A stretch of DNA of 64,000 nt, taken from Ditylenchus dipsaci (taxonomy: Eukaryota; Nematoda; Chromadorea; Rhabditida; Anguinidae). Of the stretch, positions 46,340-56,527 are shown in pieces. Position 1 is the stretch's first letter, and each line of letters starts with the position of its first letter. The notes beneath the pieces are model-generated. The model was not told where the DNA came from. It ran no database searches and was given only the letters and a program-made list of their open reading frames with translations. The DNA lies in NCBI GenBank assembly GCA_004194705.1, contig SADC01001341.1:62001-126000 (forward strand), given 5' to 3'. The position numbers were made by a program, and so were the translations under genes.

Positions 46340-46475
46340 ACAATTTCTAATATTTTAAGAATTTGTCGCGCGACATTTTCTAATATTTTTCGGTAAATTC
46401 AGTTTTTTGTCCCGAATTTACCGAAAAATATTAGAAAATTCTAAAAATATTAGAAATTGTCCGGTAGCCGAGTAG
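46340..46475. repeat. CTACCGGACAATTTC hairpin (family g, copy 1)
   Basis: Ends GGCTACCAGACAATTTCTAA and AGAAATTGTCCGGTAGCCG. Interior GTCGCGCGACATTTTC also occurs at 32.25 kb. The second copy is at 50,395-50,517. Confidence 0.85.
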
Positions 46476-46489
46476 TAGCACTAACAGGT

Positions 46490-47440
46490 AGCCCTGCGAC
46501 TCTCTTTTTCTAACGACGTATCATTTGTTGCAACGTGTTTGCAAAATGTAGCACGAAAAGGTAAAAGTATGCATTAATTTATTATTCGAATGTTTCACAT
46601 TTCGACGTTTTTGTGCTAAATTTTGCAAAGCTGTGGCAGCGAATGATGCGCTGTTGGAAACTAGAGTTACAGAGCTATCTGATAATGTTATCACTTCAAA
46701 AATTGTTTAGTTATCATGCTTTTTCAACTTTTCTTTCTTAAAATAAAAAGACGGTATTTTTCAGCTTCGACTCAATTAAATTTATGAAAAGTTGTTTGGC
46801 CTATTTTTTAAGGTCAGCTATTGAATAAAATAAACTTTCCCACTATCGGATATAAAAATTTAAATTAAAAAAAGGGATCTCGCATCGCACACCTCGTAGC
46901 TCGAGCTTGCACCTCATACCTCTAATGTAGCTAAGGCATTAGTCAAAATTGGGTGTGTTTCTTGTTTCTGTCTCTATTGTTAGAAAATTTTGTAGCTACT
47001 TGAGGAGTGGTGTCTCAAAATATGGAATGAAAACTTAGATGCTTTAGTTACTGATTCAATGTATTTCAGAATTCAAGTGCAGACTGGTTCTCCATATTGG
47101 CGTGCGGTCAATTCGTCCACAGGTCAATTCGTCCACAAAATTATTTTCAAATTAATCTTTTTGTCTTGTGAATGTTTTTTAAGGCTTTCGATAACTCGGC
47201 TTTAAAGGGGCATGCCCACGCCCATCACTTTCGATTAAAATGTTTGAATTCCCGGGCACCACCTTTTTGTATGAAGAAAAAACAATTTTAAATTAAGTTT
47301 TCAATTTGAATATTTTCACGGTGTTTTAAAATCGTTTCACAGTTAGCGGTCTAACTATTTTGTTGTGTTTTTTTTCTAAGCACTTCTTCAGATGTTTTTT
47401 GAAGTATACGGGAAATTTTGACTTCTGATTTTAGCTTTTC
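46490..47440. other. Spacer with degenerate repeat fragments
   Basis: 46,505-46,690 is a degenerate inverted repeat related to 28.8 kb (AAAAGGTAAAAGTATG with partners). 47,200-47,260 is a half AAAGGGGCATGCCC hairpin. No gene seen. Confidence 0.45.
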
Positions 47441-47465
47441 AAATATTTTTTGTAGCAAATTCATA

Positions 47466-47801
47466 ATGGTATGCCCTGTGTGCAATACAAAAATCGGTCA
47501 GGACAAAGGTGTGCGTATTTCGCTCAGAAATGTTCGCTTGTTGCCATGTAGAGCTCTAGGATCTCCTTTGGCAAAGCCTCGCAGCCGAGTCTATGTCTGC
47601 TTCTCTCACTTTTCTATCAGTGATCTTGTGCGTGATGGCAATCACATCGTTGATGTCAAGCAATATGCACCAATCATCCCGCCAGAGGTAATTCAAACAG
47701 CCGATGATGAACCTGTTGCAGAGGGACCAATTGTGGAAGAGCCTGAGGCGGAAGAAGGTGACTATTTAAGCAGCACGAGCAATCAACTAAAAAATATATA
47801 A
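47466..47801 (+). CDS. THAP-like zinc-finger protein, 111 aa
   Basis: Single-exon frame. The ATG is 11 nt after a TTTTTTGTAG acceptor, consistent with trans-splicing, and a longer in-frame start would be non-ATG. The N-terminus has C3-x2-C6, then 38 residues, then C45-x2-H48-F49 (VYVCFSHF), which matches the spacing of the THAP C2CH zinc module (C-x2-4-C-x35-50-C-x2-H) and its usual final HF. The conserved THAP tryptophan is not evident, and a proline-rich YAPIIPP stands where an AVP box would be. The C-terminus is acidic. THAP domains bind DNA and are related to P-element transposases. Likely a DNA-binding protein; the assignment rests on spacing only. Confidence 0.5.
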   Translation: MVCPVCNTKIGQDKGVRISLRNVRLLPCRALGSPLAKPRSRVYVCFSHFSISDLVRDGNHIVDVKQYAPIIPPEVIQTADDEPVAEGPIVEEPEAEEGDYLSSTSNQLKNI

Positions 47802-48680
47802 AAAATAATAATTTCATTTATAAACTTTCATACTTTACTTTTGAAAGAAGAAGCTAAGAGGCAGATGTGGATAAACAAGACCGCAGCCCGGAGTTTTTAT
47901 ATCATTCAAAAGATCATATTTTACAATTGTTCCAGAGATCTTTTTCGTGTGGTGGCAAGATAAGCTCAAAAGTTAGACTTTCTACATGTGCCAACCTTGT
48001 CAATGCCACGCCTATTGCCGTTTCATAATTCAATAAAAAAAAATTCAAAAAAAACTCTAATCCTGGGCTCTCCGATAGCGTTAAAAGCAATACATAAATT
48101 CACAGAAATCGTGAGAAAAATGAAAAATAGCGATAGACCAAAAACTCGAAAACAAGTTTTAAAAAATGGGCCGTTTCTCATATTCTTGGCGCAAATTTTG
48201 AAAAACTAACAACACAGGCGTGCTCAGCTTTAAATTCTGAGTCGAAATAAACCGATGTAACAACCGGTATTTGACGTGTTAACGTAGCAAATGAAAGCTG
48301 AAAATCTCGTCTTTCATGTTAATTAATTTAATTTGTAAAAATTATAGTTTTGAAAACTAAAAGCTCTATGAAGTCTGAAGCGTGTTCTCTAGTCAAATCC
48401 CAGGAGCTTTTCAGTTATCCGCGAATTCATTTTAATTGCTCATTAAATCGCTCATAAGTCCATTTTTGACCACTCTGAAAGGCCGTTGGGCAAACCAAAT
48501 AAGTACTCCGGGATTTTGGGATTCCGGAATCCTTGCTATACTTCGGACCAGACTGTCAAAACAGAGGTAGCAAAAGCTGAAAAAATAACTGTAAAAAAGT
48601 TGTCAAAGTGGTTAACTTGGCTGGTCCTTGAAATTCGTTATAACGATTTTTAACTGTAGTCAAAATTGTGGAGCAGTGAA
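47802..48680. other. No gene seen
   Basis: AT-rich spacer. A half CAGTC-family element (48,500-48,660) ends CGATTTTTAACTGTAG. Short frames here have no coding signal. Confidence 0.4.
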
Positions 48681-48688
48681 AGCCGTAT

Positions 48689-48952
48689 ACCGTATATTCT
48701 CTTTTAGAAGGCCCCTCTCTAATAGAAGGCCCCTCTCTAATAGAAGGCCTCCTTGAAGACCTGTATATCAGCCTAGAAAAAAAATTCGCAAATCTGTTTT
48801 TCGCGTTTTCTTAGTTAGCACGTCTTACCTGATTCCACTTTTAAAATTTTGGTTGAGCACGCAAAAATCTCAAAATCGACCCAAATTTTTCCGACTTTTT
48901 TAGGGTTGAAAAATAGAAGGCCCGGGCCTTCTAATAGAGAATATACGGTAAC
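48689..48952. repeat. TACCGTATATTCTCTTTTAG MITE
   Basis: Ends ATACCGTATATTCTC and GAGAATATACGGTA. Sub-terminal AGAAGGCCC repeats three times at the left and CCGGGCCTTCT at the right. Confidence 0.88.
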
Positions 48953-49044
48953 TTCTACAAGGCAATCGTCCGATCTGGCATGTTTCGCAACGTTGAGCTC
49001 GACCAGTGGATTTTCGAAAAATTTATTCAATACAGGAAAACTAT

Positions 49045-49279
49045 TAAAAGGGCCGTTGCCGTCTCCGACAACGGTTGTCCCCCGCCAATTCAAAAAAATC
49101 CTAATCATTGAACTTCTGTACGAATTTTTCAATTTGTTTTCCATCAAAACTATACCTAAAATTAAATTCAGGCCTTGTTTGTTAGAAACCAAGCTGAAAA
49201 ATCTGTACAGGAGTTCAATGATTAGACAAAAGAATTTGAATTGACAGGGACAATTCAAAACAAGTGACCATGGCCTTTA
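49045..49279. repeat. AAAGGGCCGTTGCCGTC hairpin MITE
   Basis: Close relative of 1,252-1,500: CTCCGACAACGGTTGTCCCC, CTAATCATTGAACTTCTGTA and its complement. The overlapping frames on both strands (131 and 147 codons) are by-products of the palindrome. Confidence 0.82.
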
Positions 49280-50390
49280 AGTGCAAGCAAAACAATAGTT
49301 TGAAAACATTATTGACAAAAATCTATGCTGGATCTGTGCGTCACACAAAAATTTTAGGCGTGTTTTGCCAGTCAGATCGAAAATCTATTAACTTTGGCGT
49401 CTTGGTCGATTTACTTTCAGAAAAAATTACAATCAAGTCTCGATTTTACGACAACCTCTCAAGTTCGGTCCCGTCTAGGAACTGACTCTTTTTGGCACTT
49501 GTTCGGTTGGGGCCCCTATCAAAAAATCCGACTTTGCTATCAATCGTAACACTTTATTCCCCTTTTTAAGCTCAAGCTATAGCTTAGGGTAGGCCAGCGT
49601 ATGTTAGCCGAAACTAACAAATGTCTTGCGCACTTTTCCGGGCTCTGGGACTAATTTTCATAGTTAATGATAATACGCCTTCCAACCGAACAAGTTCCTA
49701 TTTTTTAGCTCGTTTTCGGATTTCCGATAAAGTAAAATGTGTCCTATGTTTCAGTTGCTGTTTGAATCCTATTCCGATTGTTGGTATAGAATCTCGAAAA
49801 TCCGGAATTTCTCGAGTTCTTCGGAAGCTTTTCACAGAAATTTTAGAAAAATTAACAAATTTTGATGGCTTATCTTGTATATTTTACAGAAACTAGTTTT
49901 AACCTCTGCACTTTTTGTTAACTTTGGCAATAAATCAGGTGGTCGTGCTTTGCTGCAAAGATAACGATCTACACAAGATGTCACTTAATTCCCCCTCACA
50001 CACATTTATTGGTTTTTTACCGCTGATGGTGATGTAGGGAGAGGAAAATATGCCATAACGAATTAGTGATTAACGGCTGAGAGACAAAACAGCGACATAG
50101 ACTTCCTGCATCTTCTCTCAACTCAGCAAAAAATATGCAGGTGTGCTGGCAAGACTCTTTTTTCATAAATTTACTTGGGTGCAGCCTTCAATTCATAATT
50201 TGCTTTTGTTTGCAGCTTTGATCAATTTAGTAAATTTTTTACGAAAAAATATTTTAGAAGCTGACTGAAACGCGGTAAAATACCGTATTGGATAAATCAA
50301 ATAGTTAACTACCACCTTTTGTGAACATTTGGGCAAGGAAATAGGTGTACGAATTTGTACGGATATGAATATGGTGTACACAGGGGAGTT
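49280..50390. other. No gene seen
   Basis: Fragments of the CAGTC second box (49,455-49,490) and GGCCAGCGTATGTTAGCC (49,590). Several moderate frames but no splice-consistent exon. Confidence 0.35.
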
Positions 50391-50394
50391 TATA

Positions 50395-50517
50395 CGGCTA
50401 CCGGACAATTTGCATTATTTTTGCATCAATTCGCATTATTTTTCGCACCGATTCGCATTATTTTTGGAAAATGTCGCAACATTTTCCGAAAATAACGCAA
50501 ATTGTCCGGTAGCCGTT
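50395..50517. repeat. CGGCTACCGGACAATTTGC hairpin (family g, copy 2)
   Basis: Ends CGGCTACCGGACAATTTGC and GCAAATTGTCCGGTAGCCG are perfect. Interior ATTCGCATTATTTTT is repeated three times, and AAAATGTCGCAACATTTTCC is palindromic. Confidence 0.9.
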
Positions 50518-50613
50518 TTCACTAGCCTAGGAGAGTTTGGTCTCACTGGATAGCCAATATGTGGCCTTGGATCAACTCTGTTAAGATCTCAAGCCCACAG
50601 GCCAAAAATTTAG

Positions 50614-50848
50614 GGTGACAAGGCTCGTAAATAATCGAAAAACCATAGGGGCCAAGGCATTTTTGAATCCAAAGGGCATCATTCAGATAAGTATCTCATT
50701 GGATACCCAGCATGCCGCTTTAACACTAATAAGACAGATTGTAACTTTGGTGTGTGCTTGTGCAGAAATTCATGGTGCAATTGATGGTGCGGGTCTCCAC
50801 GCAAAAAATCCAATGGACACACTAAATTCAATCAAAAAAAAGTTATAG
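50614..50848 (+). CDS. Possible terminal exon, unknown gene
   Basis: An acceptor (AAAAATTTAG, ending 50,613) is followed by 78 open codons to TAG 50,848. The text (NPKGIIQISISLDTQHAALT; CACAEIHGAIDGAGLHAKNP) has varied, non-repetitive composition unlike the MITE frames. No family recognised and the upstream exon was not found. Confidence 0.3.
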
Positions 50849-51196
50849 CTTACAAACTCAAGGTATAATGCACTAAAAATACCAAAAGTTATTCACTTAT
50901 TATTTTTTAGATCCGCATATTTTTGCCTTTTATAATCATCATACTGTTGCACGACCTAGTTCGATTTTTTTTATTAGACATCAAATCTTACTGAACCAGC
51001 AGAAGAAATAGGATGGTATGTGAGGTGGCTGACTAAGGTTATATTCTACGACAGGAATATTTTTTCTCTTTCAAAGATTTATTCTTAATTGGGCTACTAC
51101 TGCTGCCATTGGCACTTACAGTAGGGCTGCTACCATAGGTTAACTATCAAATAACCACAAAGAAAAGAACCATGATACAGTGACATCTTCCATCGT

Positions 51197-51345
51197 TTGA
51201 ATACGGTCAGACCCGAGGATAATATAGGTACTATAGATCCAGCCAGCATTTTCAGGAGGCGACACAGAAGCCGCATTTTCCCTCGTAAAATAATGCGAAT
51301 GCGACCACAAGCTCGACGAAGGAAAAGGCATATAATATCTAAGCA
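51197..51345 (+). CDS. Arg-rich coding-like stretch, uncertain
   Basis: A plus-strand frame ending near 51,345 contains a basic run (RRRHRSRIFPRKIMRMRPQA) after a possible acceptor ATTTTCAG at 51,256. It could be an exon of a basic protein, or chance sequence between genes. It sits immediately downstream of the minus-strand acyl carrier protein gene. Confidence 0.2.
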
Positions 51346-51415
51346 CTTAAATATTTATTCGGTAAACGAGCCGTATGTTCCAAAGCAAATGGATATCTTC
51401 GCACAATTGAAGAGT

Positions 51416-51932
51416 CTATTCATAAACCTGCTCACTGTCACAAATAAACTTGACGACGTCCCGCGGAGTCTTGAATTTATCAGCTGTCTCGATGGGAATT
51501 TCTATGTCGAATTCTTCTTCCAGAGACATGGCCACTTCCACCTGATCCAGAGAGTCCAGAGCCAAGTCTTCAGCAAAACGAGCATCAAGAACAAGCTAAA
51601 ACCACAAAATATGATAGGAAAAGAATATCCACAAATAAAACAGACCTTATCAGCACGATCTTGTGGAAACCGATCCCAACTCTTGATGGCCTTCAGAACA
51701 CGATCTTCTGTCTAAAGTCGAGGATAATGATAGTAACGTCATTACGCATTATTGGAATGAAAGTACTTCTTTGAACGTTGGCGCTTCGGCTGCGAGGCTA
51801 TGTCCCGCCCCTCAACTTTGGCCAACCACTGCGATGAGTTTGAGAAGCGCTTGACTGATCTACGCAGAAAAAATCCATTCTATCCACATCACTTGCTCTG
51901 AGGGCGATAGACGTGAGAGGTCGACGCAACAT
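51416..51932 (-). CDS. Mitochondrial acyl carrier protein (NDUFAB1 type)
   Basis: Carries acyl chains on a phosphopantetheine arm in mitochondrial fatty-acid/lipoate synthesis and is a complex I and Fe-S assembly subunit (family knowledge). Exons: 51,932-51,893; 51,859-51,767; 51,711-51,646; 51,595-51,416. Exons 3-4 give a clear ACP domain with the attachment serine in DLALDSLDQVEVAMSLEEEF, then IPIETADKFKTPRDVVKFI. The N-terminus MLRRPLTSIALRA looks like a mitochondrial presequence. Exon 2 reads correctly on both sides of a GGGG run (51,808-51,811), but the frames differ by one base, and exon 1 to 2 is also off by one, so the frame does not close as assembled. An acceptor GCTGTCAG lies 5 nt before the ATG; AATAAA at about 51,354-51,359. 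About 440 bp downstream of eL36 on the same strand. Confidence 0.85.
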
Positions 51933-52034
51933 GGTAGCTGACAGCAAAGATACCTTAATTGTACTATGAAGATTAGGTAACAAATCTCCAACACAGTACT
52001 CAGGACGACCGGACATTATACCTTCTAAACGACA

Positions 52035-52150
52035 ATATCGCCGAATTTTTTTTTCGCCCAATTTTTCATTACGCACCGAGCTGATTTTTTCAGGATCAGT
52101 AAAAATCAGAAAATAAATCAGCTTGATGCGTAATTAAAAACTGGGCTAAC
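52035..52150. repeat. GCCCAATTTTTCATTACGCA foldback between genes
   Basis: GCCCAATTTTTCATTACGCA pairs with TGCGTAATTAAAAACTGGGC, with inner GCTGATTTTTTCAGGATCAG. It sits in the spacer between the eL36 and ACP genes. Confidence 0.8.
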
Positions 52151-52294
52151 GAAATGGGCAAAGTGTGGGCGTCACAACCAAGACCGCATACATTCCATCC
52201 AGAATAACAGACTCTAAGTGACTCACTAATGGTAGACATTGCGCCCGACAAATATACGAAGAGCAGAGAAGTAACACCAAGACTGACAATGAAT

Positions 52295-52300
52295 TTTATT
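52295..52300 (-). other. Polyadenylation signal of eL36
   Basis: AATAAA on the minus strand, about 75 nt after the eL36 stop. This gives a short 3' UTR of normal nematode size. Confidence 0.55.
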
Positions 52301-52372
52301 TTCCAATCCAAACAATAACATAACATTGCTTTCAACAACAACAACAAATGTGATTTCGAATTATTGTTTCCC

Positions 52373-52840
52373 TCACTTGTGGTGCTTGCGCATGTGGTGA
52401 GGATGGTCTGAATTTCATCACGCTTTCGCTTAGCACGGGTGTGCTGACCAAACACGTCTTTTCAAGAACTTCAGAGCCTTCTTGTCCTTACTGAAAATTG
52501 AAACATATGACATTTGAAGCAAATGTATATAATGCTATACAGTCGAGTCTTGATACAATCCTTGCAACGGGAGGATCAATGGAAAAAATAAAAGAATCTA
52601 ACAACTACCAACACCTGATTGCGCTAAGAAAAAAACAAACCTAATCCGAAGCAACTCCATGACACGACGTTCGTAAGGAGCAAAGCCAGTCACTTCACGC
52701 ACCAATTCACGGACCACACGAGACTTCTTTGAAAGACGACCCTTGTGACGAGACTGACGCAGCTTGCGAGGATTCTTGGTCAACTTGTGTCCCTTGTCCA
52801 GTCCAACGGCGAGGGCTTGCACGGCAGCAGATTCTATCAT
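52373..52840 (-). CDS. rpl-36: 60S ribosomal protein eL36
   Basis: Structural protein of the large ribosomal subunit. Exon 1 is 52,840-52,641 and exon 2 is 52,490-52,373, 318 nt in all (105 aa, the family length). Clear eL36 text: [48 protein letters not shown], then [15 protein letters not shown] and [13 protein letters not shown]. Exon 2 as assembled needs two opposite one-base corrections: an extra T in the TTT at 52,450-52,452 and a missing C near 52,394, after which it ends MRKHHK-stop. An acceptor TTTGTTCCAG lies 9 nt upstream of the mature 5' end region, so trans-splicing is likely. The first gene of a possible two-gene operon with ACP. Confidence 0.94.
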
Positions 52841-53237
52841 TTTTCGCGGGATTTCACTACTGGAACAAATATAAATTGTCAAGTGGTTCGGACAGTTATT
52901 AAAAGGACAGTTTTCAGTCAACAAAATCACGTGCCTTACCTCAGATTAAACAGTTGAATTAGGATTAGGCTACTTTGAATTAGGTTACTTTCTTTTCATC
53001 CAATTTCGTCGTTCAGTTAATAGCTGCTTTATTGACTTGACGGACAACTTTTAATCTGTGAACACTTTCACAAGTTATATCTCAAAAAAGTACAGAAGCT
53101 TTGAAGTGAACAATCCAACATTGGTGTGATTTTTAGAAAGCCTTATGGAAATTAGGCACAGGTAGGGCCGTTAATCAACAGAGAACTACCGTAAAATGGC
53201 GATGAAAATAACGAATTTCCTCATAAATAATGTCGAA

Positions 53238-53518
53238 AATTTGGCGCGTAATTAAAAAGGCATATAACACACCTCAAAAAGAACTTTTTTTGATCGGCTT
53301 TGGGGGTAACACGGTGTTTTTGTCCCATGACCGAAAATCTCGAAAAATCGACGATTTTGACCCAATTTTGACTAGAAAAATCGGGGCGAAAACCGAGTGG
53401 TCAAAAGAGTCATTTCTGACCCACTTTTGGGCGGGACAAAAACACCCTTTTACCCCCCAAAGTCGAAAAAAAAATTCTTTTCGAGGCGTGTTATATGTCT
53501 TTTTTTAACTACACGTTA
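53238..53518. repeat. GGCATATAACACACCTC foldback
   Basis: AAAAAGGCATATAACACACC pairs with GGCGTGTTATATGTCTTTTT. Inner GGGGGTAACACGGTGTTTTT pairs with AAACACCCTTTTACCCCC. Confidence 0.82.
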
Positions 53519-53607
53519 ACTTGTGAATCGACCAGTTTATCAAAACCTTCGCAAACTTTTTCATGTGAACACCCTTTTAATGGGAATCATGGAACAAATA
53601 GATACTA

Positions 53608-53872
53608 TAAATCTTCTAATTAAAGCCCATGGCTTGTATTTTCAACCTCCTAGACACGTGGGCTTATATTAAGAGGGGAAGCTTTAATTAGAAGATTTAC
53701 GGTATGCATTTACCGTATTTCCTCTAATAGAAGCCCATGGCTTCTATTTTTCAACCTCCCAAAAATCTTGAAATTGTCAATCACAAATGACCTTAACTCC
53801 GAACCTTAGTCAAAAATAGGGGGGGGGGTTCTAATGGAGCATGGGCTTATATTAGAGAAATACGGTATTTGG
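53608..53872. repeat. Two CCGTATTT-family MITEs side by side
   Basis: 53,612-53,703 (TAAATCTTCTAATTAAAGCC ... GCTTTAATTAGAAGATTTAC) is followed after 8 bp by 53,709-53,868 (TACCGTATTTCCTCTAATAG ... TATTAGAGAAATACGGTA). The two differ in their sub-terminal segment. Confidence 0.85.
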
Positions 53873-53984
53873 TGCCACAGCCTCTTTTTCACTTTTATCA
53901 GCCCTTCTTTCTTTGCTAAAAAGTATATCAGCTGTTGGGTTTCTAACTGATGTAGCTCATTTCATCTATTATTTCGACAGTGGA

Positions 53985-54100
53985 TCTACTCGAACAAAGG
54001 TATGTGGTGTGCGCATCTCAACCCAACCAAGCCCCCTGCGCCCTCGAAGTTGCCGCAGGGAGTTGGATGGGTTAGAGATGCGTGCTCTGGTGCACACCTT
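53985..54100. repeat. GC-hairpin core alone (copy 4)
   Basis: GTATGTGGTGTGCGCATCTC, then CAAGCCCCCTGCGCCCTCGA, then the mirror GGGTTAGAGATGCG. The long outer arms of copies 1-3 are missing, so the core can exist by itself. Confidence 0.7.
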
Positions 54101-54617
54101 TTTTTACTCTAATTTTTAATTTTCACCCATATTCTCAGTCAGTTTCATTGCTTGGTCGCTCTGAATCAGGATAGTCAATGGCATAAAAACGCGCCAAGCC
54201 CCCTAAAAGTCGAAAAAAATTTTGGGTGCGTTTTTTACATCAAATTTGATATTATTGTCCATATTATCGCTAGAGGAGCTACCAACTTTTGATTTAGCCA
54301 GTAAAAGATGGCTTAATTAGATCGCTAATGCAAACATTAGAATTCTTTTCAAAAATTATTTTGCAATATCATTAATTAGGTGCAAAAAACGTCGGAATAA
54401 AAAACCGTCCATAAATTGCATTTATGGTGCCACCATTCTCTAAAATGATAACGATAATTAGCTGTACTAGCAGTTCCAGTAGTAAAACCAAATTTATTGT
54501 CTGCATATGTGAGGTCTGTTCTTAGCTTGATAAATTAAAAAGACCCTACTCTTATCACTGACTACCATTTTTTGTTCCGCTTTTTTATTTCGGATCTTGT
54601 TGTAAACACACACACAC

Positions 54618-54745
54618 TTGTATACAACTACTGCTGCCAATCTTTGTGCTATCCCCACTCTCGTTTGTTGACAATCGTAGATGTCTGGAGGAACAAGAAA
54701 ATTATCTATATTAGAAGTTTCCTCCCCGAAGAATTTGATAAATAA
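54618..54745 (-). CDS. Duplicated exon, copy A, unknown gene
   Basis: Minus-strand frame (FIKFFGEETSNIDNFLVPPD, then IYDCQQTRVGIAQRLAAVVV) ending at a GTGTGT donor after TACAA. Copy B 550 bp upstream is about 90% identical over 95 bp and uses a donor at the same place. I do not recognise the product. The upstream limit is approximate. Confidence 0.4.
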
Positions 54746-55168
54746 AAAAAATTATGCTTGCCACCACCAGAATTCGAACGTGTGTTCTAAAAAAGCACGC
54801 CTTGGTCCCCCGTGGTTTGCTGAAAAACCAATTTTGGGCAACTTTTGCCTGAAAAAATTTCCTCCATGCAAATTATTGATTCTGACATTTTATTTGTGTC
54901 CAGCATAGTCGGTTTACTTAAAAAAACTCTTAAAATAAAAACTACCTGTCAAATTTTGAATTAGTGGCGAGGCAACAAGCATTTAAATTTAAACCCATTC
55001 ATTTATTTTCCAGTCAATACTTTCTTTGTCCCAGATATGCTTTTTTGTCTCGAATTGTGCCAAAATATATTTGGGACAAAGTCAAATTTTTTTCCCATTC
55101 TGAGTATCTTTATAAAAGCATTCTTAAGTTTGCACCGAAACCTATTTTGGATCTTTTAAACGCCCAAA
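54720..55168. repeat. Repeat-rich spacer between duplicated exons
   Basis: Contains a B-box-like minus-strand sequence (GAATTCGAACGTGTG, 54,770), a CTTGGTCCCC fragment, and a foldback with TTTGTCCCAGATATGC and ATTTGGGACAAAG arms (55,015-55,082). Confidence 0.5.
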
Positions 55169-55169
55169 C

Positions 55170-55324
55170 TTGTATACAACTACTGCTGCCAATCTTTGTG
55201 CTATCCCCAGTCTTGTTTGTTGACAATCGTACATGTCTGGAGGAACAAGAAAATAGTCTATATTCCCCAAAGAACTCTTAATTTCATTGCTTGAAACATC
55301 TTTTTTTACTGCAGCAGTTCCCAT
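55170..55324 (-). CDS. Duplicated exon, copy B, unknown gene
   Basis: Frame from a possible ATG at 55,324 (MGTAAVKKDVSSNEIKSSLG) through NIDYFLVPPDMYDCQQTRLG to a GTTTGG donor after TACAA at 55,170. Only synonymous or conservative changes separate the shared part from copy A (Y/N, M/I, L/V), which argues that both were under protein-level constraint. Family unknown. Confidence 0.42.
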
Positions 55325-55469
55325 TTTTTTCAACTCAAATAAAAATATCCAGCTGTAGCTTTTGTTATTTGGCACACAAAAATGTATTCATAATGAAGCA
55401 ATTTTGAAGAAAAATTGTATACATTTTATCTGCAGAAATTCGGTCACTAAAGATTTTTTGCAAAAAGTG

Positions 55470-55500
55470 CACGCCCACCAGTGGGACTCGAACCAGTGAC
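55470..55500 (-). repeat. tRNA-like fragment
   Basis: On the minus strand this reads GTCACTGGTTCGAGTCCCAC, a B-box-like sequence with T-arm pairing. No upstream tRNA body was found, so it is a fragment. Confidence 0.35.
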
Positions 55501-55749
55501 TATTTTTTGAATGATGTATTGGGAGGCATTTTTGTTTACCAAGTTGTGGCATTTGTTTTTTTTGCTGGAAAAGGGTCTACATCTACGGATTTATATATTT
55601 GCTAGTTTTCTGAGACAAGAAAATTTTCCTTTTCACTTCTTTGTGTATATCAATACTTTGGGATAATTACTTGTCTAATTGCTCTCATAAAAAAATTTTG
55701 GTTTTAATTTGGTTGAAAACTTAGCAAAAAACATCAGAAGACCGACATT

Positions 55750-55935
55750 TTAAAGGTCACGGTCAGTTTTTTAATTCCTCTCGAGACAACAAGCATTTGA
55801 AATCTCGAAACATTAAGTTTGAATATTTATTGTCTTGAGAGGAATTTGAAAACTGACTGTGACCTTTGGAATGTAAGAGCACTTTTATAAGCAAATCAAC
55901 TGTGCTGAACACGAATCTGATGTCAGAAATGAGAG
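55750..55935. repeat. AGTCAGTTTTCAAATTCCTCTC foldback
   Basis: AAGGTCACGGTCAGTTTTTT pairs with AAAACTGACTGTGACCTTTG. Inner arms TATTGTCTTGAGAGG and CCTCTCGAGACAACA. Related to 37.2-37.4 kb (GTGCTGAACACGAAT flank). Confidence 0.85.
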
Positions 55936-56527
55936 TTTTTTTAGAAATCCAAATTTTATGTCAAAATAATTTCAATAATTTTTGGTCTTCTTTGGGACTA
56001 TGCGTGGTCTTCTTTGGAACTTATGCATAACATTTGGGCTATTAGCATATCTAGATTATTTAATACTTAAATGATGTCACAATAAGAGGATTCGGATGTG
56101 GTTTATTAAAAATACTAAAAAAGTGCTTTTCGGCGTTTTCAGAGCATGGTTAAAAAATGTGATTTTCTGAAAAATGGAAGTTATTATACAAACGCGTGTT
56201 TTTCACAAAATTATATTTTTAATTAAGCAAAAGTTCCAATTTTGTAAAAAAAACCAACTTTCTCGCATAAAACAAGGTTTCGTAAGAAAATTTTCATAAC
56301 CATAACATAAAGTTATGCGACTTTAAAAAAGCACATCGAATTTTCGATTAACAAAATGTAACGATTTTTAAAAGCTGCACAGCGACGAAATTCAATTCTT
56401 AATTGAAAAAATGACCGGCACGGTCGTGTTAAGTATAAAATTCTGAACCAGAAGATACCAATGTTTAAATCCGTCCTGCTAGCGTTAAACAAGGTTTTCA
56501 AGCCTCGTAAACTAGTCGATTTCTTCT

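Noticed and set aside
48815..49258. Overlapping frames of 131 and 147 codons on both strands
   Set aside because: Produced by the near-perfect hairpin at 49,045-49,279 and the adjacent CCGTATATTC MITE.
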